This document shows positions 17,278 to 25,960 of a stretch of DNA of 55,427 bases, one piece after another (within the stretch, counting starts at the first letter, position 1; each line of letters begins with the position of its first letter). A program made the translations under genes and the position numbers. The notes beneath the pieces are model-generated. The model did no database searches and was not told the DNA's origin. It saw only the letters and a program-made list of their open reading frames with translations. Source of the stretch: an uncultured bacterium (GTDB lineage: Bacteria; Pseudomonadota; Gammaproteobacteria; Burkholderiales; Burkholderiaceae_E); assembly GCA_903907905.1 (NCBI GenBank), contig CAIVPX010000014.1:1-55427 (forward strand), written 5' to 3'.

Positions 17278-18689
17278 CAGTGCCTCCCGCCCGACAGCCC
17301 GCGCGCCGGCCGACGTTGCCCATCGAGCGGCTGGGGATCGAGCGTGACCACGGTCAGGCCGTCGTCGCCAAAGTAGCGCCCGGCCACCGCCTTCACATCC
17401 TCCGGCCGGACACGGCGCACCCGCTCGAGCAGCCGGTCGGCATCGCCATGCGACAGCCCCACCATCTCGAGGCCGGCCAGTTCCATGGCCTGCGACATCA
17501 GCGAATCACGCTGATACACGCGGGAGGCCACGTACTGGATGCGAATGCGCTCGAGTTCGGCCTCATCGACCCCCTGCTCGGCGATGCGCGCAATCTGTGC
17601 CCGAAGGGCCTGTTGCAGTTCGACCACCGTCTTGCCCGCCGCCGGGGTGCCGCTCAGCATGAAGAGCGCCGGTCCGCGGGAAGTCATGTCATACCCCGCG
17701 CCCGCCTGATCGGCGATGCGGCTGCCTCGCACCAGCTCGCGGGTGAGGCGCCCGTTTTCGTCACCGGCCAACACCTCCGAGAGCATCTCGAGCGCAAAGG
17801 GATCGATGTCACCCTCAATGCTGAGCAGCTTGGGCACGCGAAACCCCATCAACAACTGCGCACTGTCGGCCGGCGCCTTCACCACCACCTGCCGAAGGCC
17901 CGTCTGCACCGGCTCGTCCTGGGGTTTGCGCGCCGGTAGCTCGCGCCGGGCGATTGAACCATAGTGCTGCTCGGCGAGCGCAAACACCGCCTGCGCGCTG
18001 ACATCGCCCGCCACCACCAGGGTGGCATTGGCAGGTGAGTACCACTGCTGATACCACGCCCGCAAATCATCGATGCTCAGGGCCTGAAGATCGCTCATCC
18101 AGCCCACGATGGGATGGCGGTAGGGGGAAGCATTGAAGGCCGTCGCCATCAGTTGCTCGAAAGCCCTGGCGCGTGCCCGGTCTTCGGTGCGAAGTCGACG
18201 CTCCTCGATCACCACCTCGCGTTCGGTGGCGAAGGCCTCGGCCGACAACACCAGATTGCTCATGCGGTCGGCCTCGAGGGCCATCACCTGCGCGAGACCG
18301 GTCTTCGGAATCTGCTGGTAGTAGCCCGTGTAGTCGCGCGAGGTGAATGCGTTCTCGCGCCCCCCCATGGCCGCCACGCGCCGCGAGAATTCGCCGGCCG
18401 CCACCGAGCGCGTGCCCTTGAACATCATGTGCTCGAGGGCATGCGCCACCCCGGTCCGACCGTTGACCTCATCGACCGAGCCCGCCCGATAGGCGATCAG
18501 ATGCACGACGGTGGGCGCACGGCGGTCCTCCTTGACCAGCACCTTGAGGCCGTTGGCGAGCGTGCGCTCGTGGACCTCGGCGCTGGCCGGAGGGGGAAGG
18601 AGGGGCAGCAGGCCAAGGCCCAGCAGCAGGATCGCGCGGAGAGGGTGCACGGCAGTCACAAGGTAAACTCGATGTCTGAGTGTAGCCAT
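17277..18689 (-). CDS. M16-family zinc metallopeptidase, catalytic subunit
   Basis: A 470-residue M16B peptidase with an N-terminal signal peptide (LRAILLLGLGLLP, ending PASA) and the inverted zinc motif HALEH (H83, E86, H87); a downstream EREVVIEERR segment carries the distal glutamate. It should be exported and work with the non-catalytic partner encoded directly downstream. The ATG at 18689 has an AGGA site 8 nt upstream, but this start codon overlaps the divergent ftsY start codon (CATG). GTG codons at 18659 and 18650 are alternatives that would still leave a full signal peptide. A further in-frame extension through ftsY is rejected. Confidence 0.9.
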   Translation of the reverse strand: MATLRHRVYLVTAVHPLRAILLLGLGLLPLLPPPASAEVHERTLANGLKVLVKEDRRAPTVVHLIAYRAGSVDEVNGRTGVAHALEHMMFKGTRSVAAGEFSRRVAAMGGRENAFTSRDYTGYYQQIPKTGLAQVMALEADRMSNLVLSAEAFATEREVVIEERRLRTEDRARARAFEQLMATAFNASPYRHPIVGWMSDLQALSIDDLRAWYQQWYSPANATLVVAGDVSAQAVFALAEQHYGSIARRELPARKPQDEPVQTGLRQVVVKAPADSAQLLMGFRVPKLLSIEGDIDPFALEMLSEVLAGDENGRLTRELVRGSRIADQAGAGYDMTSRGPALFMLSGTPAAGKTVVELQQALRAQIARIAEQGVDEAELERIRIQYVASRVYQRDSLMSQAMELAGLEMVGLSHGDADRLLERVRRVRPEDVKAVAGRYFGDDGLTVVTLDPQPLDGQRRPARGLSGGRH

Positions 18690-19929
18690 GTTCGGATTCC
18701 TAAGACGCAAAAAGACCCCGCCGCCGGCGAGCCCGTCTGACCCAGGCCAGAGCCCGGCGATCCCCGCCGGCGACTCGTTGACCGGGTTGGCCGGTGCCGC
18801 GGGCGATGCCGTCGGGCCATCCTCCGAAACGGCGAGCGCGGCCGGGTCGCCGGACGCAGTGCCCGGCCCCGCGCGCGTCGCGCCCCCCGGCCCGGTCGCT
18901 GCCGCCTCGCAGCCCGCTGCCTCGCAAACCGCCTCGCCCTCGCCCTCGCCCTCGCCCTCGCCCTCGCCCTCGCCCTCGCCCTCGCCCTCGCCCTCGCCTG
19001 CTGCGCCGCCTGCTGCGCCGGCCCGACAATCGTGGCTGGCCCGGCTGAGCGCAGGCCTGGCCCGCACGCGCGGCAACCTCGCCTCGCTGTTTACCGGAGT
19101 CAAGGTTGACGAAACGCTCTTCGAAGAGCTCGAAACCGCGCTGCTGGTGAGCGATGCCGGCGTCACCACCACCACCTGGCTGCTTGGAAAGCTGCGCGAA
19201 CAGGTTCGCGAGCGCAAGCTGACCGAGGCCGAGCAGGTTCGGGCCTGCCTCAAGTCCTTGCTGGTCGAGCTGCTGACCCCGCTTGAAAAGCCCATCGACA
19301 TCGACCGGGCCCAGCCGTTGGTCATGATGATCGCGGGCGTCAACGGCGCCGGGAAAACCACTTCCATCGGCAAGCTCACCCGACACCTGCAGCAGGAAGG
19401 CCAGTCGGTGCTGCTGGCAGCCGGCGACACCTTCCGGGCAGCCGCCCGCGAGCAGCTCGAGCAGTGGGGCGCCCGGCACGAGGTCGAAGTGATCGCCCAG
19501 CAGGGGGGCGATCCGGCCGCGGTCGCGTTCGACTCCGTCAGCGCCGGGCGCGCGCGCCACACCGGGGTGGTCATGATCGACACGGCGGGGCGCCTGCCGA
19601 CCCAGTTGCACCTGATGGAAGAGCTCCGCAAGGTCAAGCGGGTCATCGGCAAGGCGATGGAGGGGGCACCCCACGAAATTTTGCTGGTGCTTGATGGCAA
19701 CACTGGTCAAAACATGCTCGCGCAGGTCAGCGCCTTCGATGACGCCCTGGGCCTGACCGGCCTGATCGTCACCAAGCTCGACGGCACCGCCAAGGGCGGG
19801 GCACTGGCCGCGCTCGCCCATACCCGGCGCGATCGCCCGATCCCGGTCTATTTCATCGGCGTGGGCGAAGCGCCCGAAGACCTGCAGGCCTTCAGCGCCG
19901 ACGAATTCGCCAGCGCCCTGATCGGCTGA
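18688..19929 (+). CDS. ftsY: Signal recognition particle receptor FtsY
   Basis: A 413-residue FtsY, the membrane-associated GTPase that receives ribosome-SRP complexes at the inner membrane. The start MFGFLRRKK is the typical basic membrane-contacting N-terminus. An A domain of low complexity follows, including eleven consecutive Ser-Pro pairs at about residues 83-104. The NG domain carries GVNGAGKTTSIGKL (P-loop), AGDTFRAAAREQL, DTAGRLPT and TKLDGTAKGG. The acidic A domain of E. coli FtsY is replaced here by Ala/Pro/Ser-rich sequence. The gene is divergent from the M16 pair and followed by rpoH after a 264-bp gap, so it lacks the ftsE/ftsX neighbours known from E. coli. Confidence 0.95.
   Translation: MFGFLRRKKTPPPASPSDPGQSPAIPAGDSLTGLAGAAGDAVGPSSETASAAGSPDAVPGPARVAPPGPVAAASQPAASQTASPSPSPSPSPSPSPSPSPSPSPAAPPAAPARQSWLARLSAGLARTRGNLASLFTGVKVDETLFEELETALLVSDAGVTTTTWLLGKLREQVRERKLTEAEQVRACLKSLLVELLTPLEKPIDIDRAQPLVMMIAGVNGAGKTTSIGKLTRHLQQEGQSVLLAAGDTFRAAAREQLEQWGARHEVEVIAQQGGDPAAVAFDSVSAGRARHTGVVMIDTAGRLPTQLHLMEELRKVKRVIGKAMEGAPHEILLVLDGNTGQNMLAQVSAFDDALGLTGLIVTKLDGTAKGGALAALAHTRRDRPIPVYFIGVGEAPEDLQAFSADEFASALIG
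18934..18998 (+). repeat. Hexanucleotide microsatellite (TCGCCC) about 10.8 copies inside ftsY
   Basis: Ten perfect TCGCCC units plus a partial one run without interruption inside the ftsY coding sequence, encoding Ser-Pro repeats. Because the unit is six bases, copy-number change would keep the reading frame and alter only the linker length between the FtsY N-terminus and NG domain. Confidence 0.95.
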
Positions 19930-20087
19930 TATCGGGTCACTCCCGGCGTCGCCGCGCGGCCGGCGCCATCGCCGAGCCTGGGGGCAGGGCCCGCCCGACA
20001 ACCGGGCAAGCGCACATCCAGGCTGCTTTGTCGCATCACCCGCGTGACATCGCTCACGCCTGTCACGCCTGTTTACAACACCGGGTC

Positions 20088-20114
20088 TTGGCACTCGCCG
20101 GCCTCGAGTGCTAA
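20088..20114 (+). promoter_or_regulatory. CIRCE element (HrcA operator) upstream of rpoH
   Basis: TTGGCACTC, nine bases, GAGTGCTAA: a near-perfect copy of the CIRCE inverted repeat (consensus TTAGCACTC-N9-GAGTGCTAA) with one mismatch in the left arm. It ends 79 bp before the rpoH start. TTGGCA within the left arm and TAACAT at 20112-20117 could be -35 and -10 elements (spacing 18), so HrcA binding would block the promoter. Confidence 0.85.
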
Positions 20115-20193
20115 CATTTTCGGAAACTACTGATCAGCGGGCGAGGAAAACCCTCCAAAACCCGTACTCAACCTGAAAAGGAAACCAGCCCCC

Positions 20194-21090
20194 ATGTCCT
20201 CCTGGAATTCGACTGCCCTTGTGCCGAGTGGCGCCGCCGGTGCGGCTGTCGCGCTGCCGCCGGTCGGGAATCTGGATGCGTACATTTCTGCGGTCAACCG
20301 GCTGCCCATGCTCTCGGCCGAACGCGAGTCCGAGCTCGCCCGCAAGTTTCGCGAAGAGACCGACCTGGAGGCCGCGCGCGAGCTCGTGATGTCGCACCTT
20401 CGCCTGGTCGTATCGGTCGCCCGGCAGTATCTGGGCTACGGTCTGCCCCATGCCGACCTGATTCAGGAAGGCAACATCGGCCTGATGAAAGCGGTCAAAC
20501 GCTTCGACCCCGAGCGGGGCGTGCGGCTGGTGTCGTTTGCGCTGCACTGGATCAAGGCCGAAATCCACGAGTACATCCTCAAAAACTGGCGGCTGCTGCG
20601 TGTGGCCACCACCAAGGCCCAGCGCAAGCTCTTTTTCAATCTGCGCTCGCACAAGACCGGCAACCGCGCGCTGACCGGCGCCGAAATCGAAGCCATCGCC
20701 CGCGAACTCAATGTGCGCGACAAGGATGTGGTGGAGATGGAGACCCGCCTCGCCGGCCAGGACCTCGCGCTCGACGGCCAGGCCGATGACGGCGAGGAAG
20801 ACTTCGCACCCATTGCCTATCTGGCGGCGCCCGATGCCGAGCCGCTCGCACGCTTGCAGGCGCGCGAATTCGACCGCTTGCAGGGCGAGGGGCTCACCCA
20901 GGCGCTCGAGTCGCTCGATGCCCGTAGCCGGCGAATCATCGAAACCCGGTGGCTGCGCGATGAGTCCGAGGGCGGCGCCCTCACGCTGCACGATCTGGCC
21001 GCCGAGTTTGGCGTCTCCGCCGAACGCATCCGGCAAATCGAAGCCAAGGCGCTGCAGAAGATGAAAGTCGCGCTGGCCGCCTACAGCTGA
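20194..21090 (+). CDS. rpoH: RNA polymerase sigma factor RpoH (sigma-32)
   Basis: A 298-residue heat-shock sigma factor. Region 2 is clear (ELVMSHLRLVVSVARQYLGYGL, DLIQEGNIGLMKAVKRFD, FALHWIKAEIHEYIL). The diagnostic RpoH box QRKLFFNLR is at about 143-151, and region 4 has the helix-turn-helix LHDLAAEFGVSAERIRQIE. It directs RNA polymerase to chaperone and protease promoters. An AAGGAAA site precedes the ATG. Upstream is a CIRCE operator, so HrcA is likely to repress it, and a strong terminator follows. The ftsY-rpoH order is conserved in many proteobacteria (often with ftsEX between, absent here). Confidence 0.95.
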   Translation: MSSWNSTALVPSGAAGAAVALPPVGNLDAYISAVNRLPMLSAERESELARKFREETDLEAARELVMSHLRLVVSVARQYLGYGLPHADLIQEGNIGLMKAVKRFDPERGVRLVSFALHWIKAEIHEYILKNWRLLRVATTKAQRKLFFNLRSHKTGNRALTGAEIEAIARELNVRDKDVVEMETRLAGQDLALDGQADDGEEDFAPIAYLAAPDAEPLARLQAREFDRLQGEGLTQALESLDARSRRIIETRWLRDESEGGALTLHDLAAEFGVSAERIRQIEAKALQKMKVALAAYS

Positions 21091-21114
21091 ACCACTCGAA
21101 ACCAGCCCCCGCCC

Positions 21115-21148
21115 AAGCCGCTCAGGGTTTACCCTAGGCGGCTTTTTT
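21115..21148 (+). terminator. Rho-independent terminator after rpoH
   Basis: The arms AAGCCGC (21115-21121) and GCGGCTT (21138-21144) pair, with an inner GGGT/ACCC extension and a short loop, followed by a run of six T (21143-21148). It lies 24 bp after the rpoH stop and is a textbook intrinsic terminator separating rpoH from the formate dehydrogenase operon. Confidence 0.9.
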
Positions 21149-21355
21149 ATATTAGTCACGCGACAATGAGGGGCTTTGTCCTGGAAACGCGTCGACACCT
21201 TGTCGGGCGCCCGCCTGGACTGCATTGCCGACCGTCGGGCCGCAGCCTGTTGCCCGCGACCGGTCGGTGACCGATATTCAAAAATCAAAAGACCGGCTCA
21301 CCGGTTTCAATGCAATCGTTCGACACGCTCGTCATGAGCAGGAGGAAAACACGCG
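21149..21355 (+). promoter_or_regulatory. Upstream region of the formate dehydrogenase operon, with repeated GACCG motifs
   Basis: This intergenic stretch should contain the operon promoter. GACCG occurs at 21230, 21258, 21269 and 21291; the last three are 11 and 22 bp apart, hence on one DNA face. GGTC-GGT-GACC at 21262-21272 is an inverted repeat. These could be activator or repressor sites. A strong AGGAGG ribosome site lies at 21340-21345. No convincing sigma-70 or sigma-54 promoter was identified. Confidence 0.35.
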
Positions 21356-24300
21356 ATGGACATGAACCGGAGGCAATTCTTCCGGGTCAGTGGAGCAGGG
21401 TTGGTCGGATCCAGCCTGGCGGCGCTTGGCTTTTCGCCGGCAGCGGCCTTGGCCGAGACCCGAAACTTCAAACTGGCCCGAACCACCGAGACCCGAAGCA
21501 CCTGTCCGTATTGCTCGGTCAGCTGCGGGATGATCATGTATTCGCTCGGCGACAAGGCGAAAAACGTCAAGTCGACGATCGTGCACGTGGAAGGTGATCC
21601 CGATCATCCGGTCAACCGTGGCACGCTCTGCCCCAAGGGGGCCGGCGTCATGGACATGATCCACTCGCCCGACCGGCTCAAGCAGCCGCAGGTGCGTGAA
21701 CCCGGTGCCAACGAGTGGAAAACCATCTCGTGGGACGAGGCCCTGACCCGCATCGCGCGCCACATGAAGGCCGATCGTGATGCCAACCTCGTCAAGACCA
21801 ATGCTGCAGGCGTGACGGTCAACCGCTGGAACACCACCGGTTTTCTCGCGTCGTCTGCAGCCAGCAATGAGTCCGGTTATCTGTCAGTGAAAATGGCGCG
21901 CGGCCTGGGAATGGTCGCAGTCGATACGCAAGCGCGCATCTGACACGCACCGACGGTGTCCAGTCTGGGCCCGACATTCGGTCGCGGAGCGATGACCAAC
22001 TCATGGACGGATATCAAAAATACCGACCTCGTCCTGATCATGGGCGGCAATGCCGCTGAGGCACACCCCTGCGGTTTCAAGTGGGTGACTGAAGCCCAGC
22101 AGCACCGCAAGGCCAAGCTGGTGGTGGTCGACCCGCGCTTTACGCGCAGCGCCGCCGTGGCGGACTACTACGCGCCCATCCGCGTGGGCACCGACATCGC
22201 CTTCCTGGCGGGCGTAATCAACTATCAGCTCACGAACGACAAGATTCACCGCGACTACGTCAGGCTCAACACCGACGCAAGCTTCCTGGTGAAAGAGGGC
22301 TATGCCTTCGAGAACGGCTTTTTCACCGGCTACGACGAGGCCAAGCGCAGCTACGACAAGGCCAGCTGGGGCTACCAGATGGGCCCCGATGGCTTCGTCA
22401 AGACTGACGACACCCTGCAAGACCCGCAGTGCGTGTTCCAGCAGATGAAAAAGCACTTCTCGCGCTATTCGCCCGAGCTCGTCAGCCGCATCACTGGTAC
22501 GCCTAAAGACCAGTTTCTCAAGGTCTGCGAGCTGATGGCCGCCACCTCGGCCACCGACAAGGTGATGACCATCTGCTACGCGCTGGGCTGGACCCAGCAC
22601 TCGGTGGGCTCGCAGAACATCCGCACCATGGCCATGATCCAGCTGCTGCTGGGCAACATGGGCCGGCCGGGCGGTGGGGTCAATGCACTGCGCGGTCATG
22701 CCAATGTGCAGGGCATCACCGATATGTGCGCGCTGCCGGAAAACCTGTCGGGCTACATGAACGCTCCCACCGACGCCGACGACACGCGGGTCAAGTATCT
22801 GGCCGCGCGCACGGGTAAGGCGATGCGCCCCAACCAGATGGCGTTCACGCAGAACTTCCCCAAGTGGCACACCAGCCTGATGAAGGCTTACTTCGGCAAC
22901 GCCGCCCACAAGGACAACGACTTCGCCTACGACTGGCTGCCCAAGCGCGACGGGGCCTACGACGTACTGGCCATGTTCGAGCTGATGCACCAGGGCAAGA
23001 TGAACGGCTTTCTCTGCCAGGGCTTCAATCCCTTGGCTGCCGTGCCCAACAAGAAGAAGCTCTCGGCGGGGCTGTCCAAGCTCAAGTACCTGGTGGTGTT
23101 CGATCCGCTCGAGACCGAGACCAGCGAATTCTGGAAGAACTTCGGCGTCCTCAACGACGTCGATCCGGCCAAGATCCGAACCGAGGTCTTCCGTCTGCCG
23201 ACCACGTGCTTTGCCGAAGAGACCGGCACCTTCACCAACTCCAGCCGGGTAATCAGCTGGAAGGAAAAGGCGGTCGATCCCCCGGGACAGTCCAAGCCCG
23301 ACTCGGAAATCATCTCGCGGCTGTTTCTCAGGATTCGGGCGCTTTACGCCAAGGACGGCGGCGCGTTGCCCGAGCCGATCGCGGCTCTCACCTGGAACTA
23401 CAGCAACCCCGAGGCGCCGGCGGCCGCCGAGGTGCTTCGCGAGATCAACGGTCGCGCGCTCACCGATCTGCTGGCGCCTGCCGACCCCAAGAACCCGGAT
23501 GCGCCCCGCGCGGTCCAGGTGCGTGGCGGTGAGCAGCTCGCCAGCTTTGCGCTGTTGCGTGACGACGGGTCGACCAGCTGCGGCAACTGGATCTATTGCG
23601 GCGCCTTCGGGCCCACGGGCAACCTCACGCAGCGTCGCGATACCAGTGACCCAACCGGCCTGGGTGTCTTCCCCAACTGGGGCTTTGCCTGGCCGGCCAA
23701 CCGACGTATTCTGTATAACCGCGCCAGCGCCGATGCCCAGGGCAAGCCCTGGGACCCGTCGCGCAAGTACCTGGCCTGGAATGGCAGCTGGGCGGGCGGC
23801 GCCGACGTGCCAGACATCCGGCCCGATGCCGCGCCCGAACAAGGCGTGGGCGCCTTCATCATGAACCCCGAGGGCGTGGCGCGCCTGTATGCGGTGGGCA
23901 TGAGTGAAGGGCCCTTCCCCGAGCACTACGAGCCCTTCGAGACGCCGGTCGGCACCAACCTCATGTGCCCGACCAACCCCAAGGCCGTGAGCAATCCGGC
24001 GGCCCGGGTCTACAAGGGCGACATGGAGGCCTTCGGCAAGAAGGAAGAGTTCCCCTACGCCGCCACCACCTACCGTCTCACCGAGCACCTGCATTTCTGG
24101 ACCAAGCACGCGCGCAGCAATGCCATCACCCAGCCTGCACCCTTCGTCGAAATCGGCGAGGAGCTGGCCAAGGAGAAAGGCATCCGGCAGGGTGACAAGG
24201 TCAGGGTGAAGTCCAACCGGGGTGAAGTCGTCGCGGCCTGCGTGGTCACCAAGCGCATGAAGGCTCTGGAGGTCAACGGCAAGAAGGTCCATCACGTCGG

Positions 24301-24436
24301 CATCCCCATCCACTGGGGCTTCAAGGGCGTCACGCAAAACGGCTATCTGGCCAATGCGTTGACACCTTTCGTCGGCGACGCCAACTCGCAGACGCCGGAG
24401 TACAAGGCGTTCCTGGTCAACATCGAGAAGGCATGA
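21356..24436 (+). CDS. fdnG: Formate dehydrogenase-N/O type alpha subunit, selenoprotein (UGA = Sec at codon 196)
   Basis: One 1026-residue reading frame interrupted only by TGA at 21941-21943, which is read as selenocysteine. The N-terminus has a Tat signal (NRRQFFRVSGAG). The [4Fe-4S] motif CPYCSVSC with the distal GTLCPKG follows. The Sec codon sits in the context ARI-U-HAPTVSSLGPTFGRGAMTN, as in E. coli FdnG. Downstream are the bis-molybdopterin-binding segments and a C-terminal molydopterin dinucleotide-binding domain. It oxidises formate to CO2 on the periplasmic side. The four genes that follow encode the beta subunit, gamma subunit, FdhE and SelA, so the protein and its Sec-insertion genes are in one cluster. 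A SECIS hairpin directly after the TGA confirms that this is not a nonsense mutation. Confidence 0.96.
21941..21972 (+). promoter_or_regulatory. Bacterial SECIS element (with the Sec UGA codon)
   Basis: Counting from the U of UGA, U17 (21957) is bulged and the apical loop carries G23 U24 (21963-21964), the positions bound by SelB in E. coli fdhF. GG (21955-21956) pairs with CC (21971-21972), and GUCC (21958-21961) pairs with GGGC (21967-21970) around the loop AGUCU. This mRNA hairpin recruits SelB with Sec-tRNA so that the UGA is decoded as selenocysteine. Confidence 0.9.
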
Positions 24437-24447
24437 GGAGCTGAGTC

Positions 24448-25320
24448 ATGGCGAGTCTTCAATCACTCGATGTCGTGTCCCGTTCGGCCACGACCACCCC
24501 TTCGCCGCAAGTGCGGCAGGCCATCCCGCAGGTGGCCAAGCTCATCGACGAGTCCAAGTGCATCGGCTGCAAGGCCTGCCAGGTCGCGTGCATGAACTGG
24601 AACGACCTGCGCGATGAAGTCGGCAGCAACATCGGCGTCTACGACAACCCGTCCGATCTCACCCCCACCTCGTGGACGGTGATGAAGTTTTACGAGGTCG
24701 AGCCCAAGGCGGGCAGCCTCGAGTGGCTCATCCGCAAGGATGGCTGCATGCATTGCGAGGACCCGGGCTGCCTCAAGGCCTGTCCCTCGCCGGGTGCCAT
24801 CGTCAAGTACGCCAACGGCATCGTCGACTTCATCTCCGAGAACTGCGTCGGCTGCGGTTACTGCATCAAGGGCTGCCCCTTCGATGTGCCACGCATCAGC
24901 CAGAAGGACAACAAGGCCTACAAGTGCACCTTGTGTTCCGACCGGGTGGGCGTGGGCCTGGAGCCTGCCTGCGTCAAGACCTGCCCGACAGGCGCCATCT
25001 CCTTCGGCACCAAAGACGACATGGTGTCCTACGGCGTCAAGCGAGCTGGCGAACTCAAGGAGCGGGGCTTTCAGAACGCGGGGCTCTACAACCCAGAGGG
25101 CGTGGGCGGCACACACGTCATGTACGTGCTCAAGCACGCCGACAAGCCAGAACTCGAGGAACTACCCGCTAACCCCAGGATCGACCCCATGGTCTCGGTT
25201 TGGAAGGGTCTGGCCAAGCCGCTTGCAGTTGCCGGCATGATTGGCGCCATGGTGGCGGGCTTCTTCCACTACATGAAGGTCGGTCCGGTCGAGGAAAAGC
25301 CTGAGAAGGAGGAAGCATGA
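24448..25320 (+). CDS. fdnH: Formate dehydrogenase beta subunit (four [4Fe-4S] clusters)
   Basis: A 290-residue electron-transfer subunit. Four cysteine groups for [4Fe-4S] clusters are present: [37 protein letters not shown] and CTLCSD...CVKTCP. A single C-terminal transmembrane helix (about residues 248-268) anchors it, after which a charged tail ends the protein. It passes electrons from the Sec/Mo site of the alpha subunit to the membrane cytochrome b. It starts 11 bp after the alpha-subunit stop and overlaps the gamma-subunit start (ATGA), so translation is coupled. Confidence 0.95.
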   Translation: MASLQSLDVVSRSATTTPSPQVRQAIPQVAKLIDESKCIGCKACQVACMNWNDLRDEVGSNIGVYDNPSDLTPTSWTVMKFYEVEPKAGSLEWLIRKDGCMHCEDPGCLKACPSPGAIVKYANGIVDFISENCVGCGYCIKGCPFDVPRISQKDNKAYKCTLCSDRVGVGLEPACVKTCPTGAISFGTKDDMVSYGVKRAGELKERGFQNAGLYNPEGVGGTHVMYVLKHADKPELEELPANPRIDPMVSVWKGLAKPLAVAGMIGAMVAGFFHYMKVGPVEEKPEKEEA

Positions 25321-25940
25321 TGGGCAAGATGCTCCAGCGCTACAAGGACAGCGACCGCATGAACCACTGGTTCATCGCGCTGATGTTCGTGCTGGCCGGG
25401 CTGTCGGGTCTGGCCTTCTTTCATCCGGCCTTTTTCTTCTTCGTCAATCTGTTCGGTGGCGGCCCCTGGACGCGCATCCTGCACCCCTTCATGGGGCTGC
25501 TGATGGTCATCGGCTTTGTCGGCATGTTTTTCCGGCTTTGGCGTGACAACCTCATCACCGATGGCGACCGGGCGTGGCGCAAGGAAATGGGCCGCATGCT
25601 CAAGGGCGACAAAGAAGGGCTGCCGCCTGTGGGCAAGTACAACTACGGGCAGAAGATGGTGTTCTGGCTGATGACGCTCAGCCTCGTGGTGCTGCTGGTC
25701 ACGGGCGTCATGTTCTGGCGGCCCTGGTTTGCGCCCTACTTCTCGATCGAGGCCATGCGGGTGGCGGTGCTGCTGCACTCGGCGTCGGCGGTGGTGCTGA
25801 TCCTCACCACCATCATGCATGTGTACGCAGCCATCTGGGTCAAGGGCACGATCCGCGCCATGACCCGCGGGACAGTCTCGGAGAGCTGGGCGAAAACCAA
25901 TCACCCGCTCTGGCATCAGGAGGTCACGAAGGGCCGCTGA
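25317..25940 (+). CDS. fdnI: Formate dehydrogenase gamma subunit (cytochrome b556)
   Basis: A 207-residue membrane cytochrome b with four predicted helices (about residues 17-37, 53-72, 115-135 and 150-170). Histidines available for two haems are in [20 protein letters not shown] and IMHVYAA. It takes electrons from the beta subunit and reduces quinone, completing a formate:quinone oxidoreductase. It overlaps fdnH by four bases and is followed by fdhE after 20 bp. The two arginine-rich cytoplasmic loops and the C-terminal WHQEVTKGR tail fit the family. Confidence 0.94.
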   Translation: MMGKMLQRYKDSDRMNHWFIALMFVLAGLSGLAFFHPAFFFFVNLFGGGPWTRILHPFMGLLMVIGFVGMFFRLWRDNLITDGDRAWRKEMGRMLKGDKEGLPPVGKYNYGQKMVFWLMTLSLVVLLVTGVMFWRPWFAPYFSIEAMRVAVLLHSASAVVLILTTIMHVYAAIWVKGTIRAMTRGTVSESWAKTNHPLWHQEVTKGR

Positions 25941-25960
25941 GCGGTCCTTGGAGCTTTGCC

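Noticed and set aside
18700-20094. A 464-residue antisense frame with Gly-Arg repeats over ftsY
   Set aside because: The repeats are the complement of the TCGCCC array; ftsY motifs prove the plus strand codes.
21208-21230. Sigma-54 promoter before fdnG (TGGACTGCATTGC)
   Set aside because: The GG and GC pairs are 8 bp apart instead of the required 10.
22001-24337. A 778-residue open frame antisense to fdnG
   Set aside because: It mirrors codon structure of a GC-rich gene, has no family features, and fdnG is unmistakable.
21356-24436. Reading the fdnG region as two genes or a nonsense-mutated pseudogene
   Set aside because: The TGA lies at the known Sec position, is followed by a SECIS hairpin with correct spacing, and selA, selB and selC are nearby.
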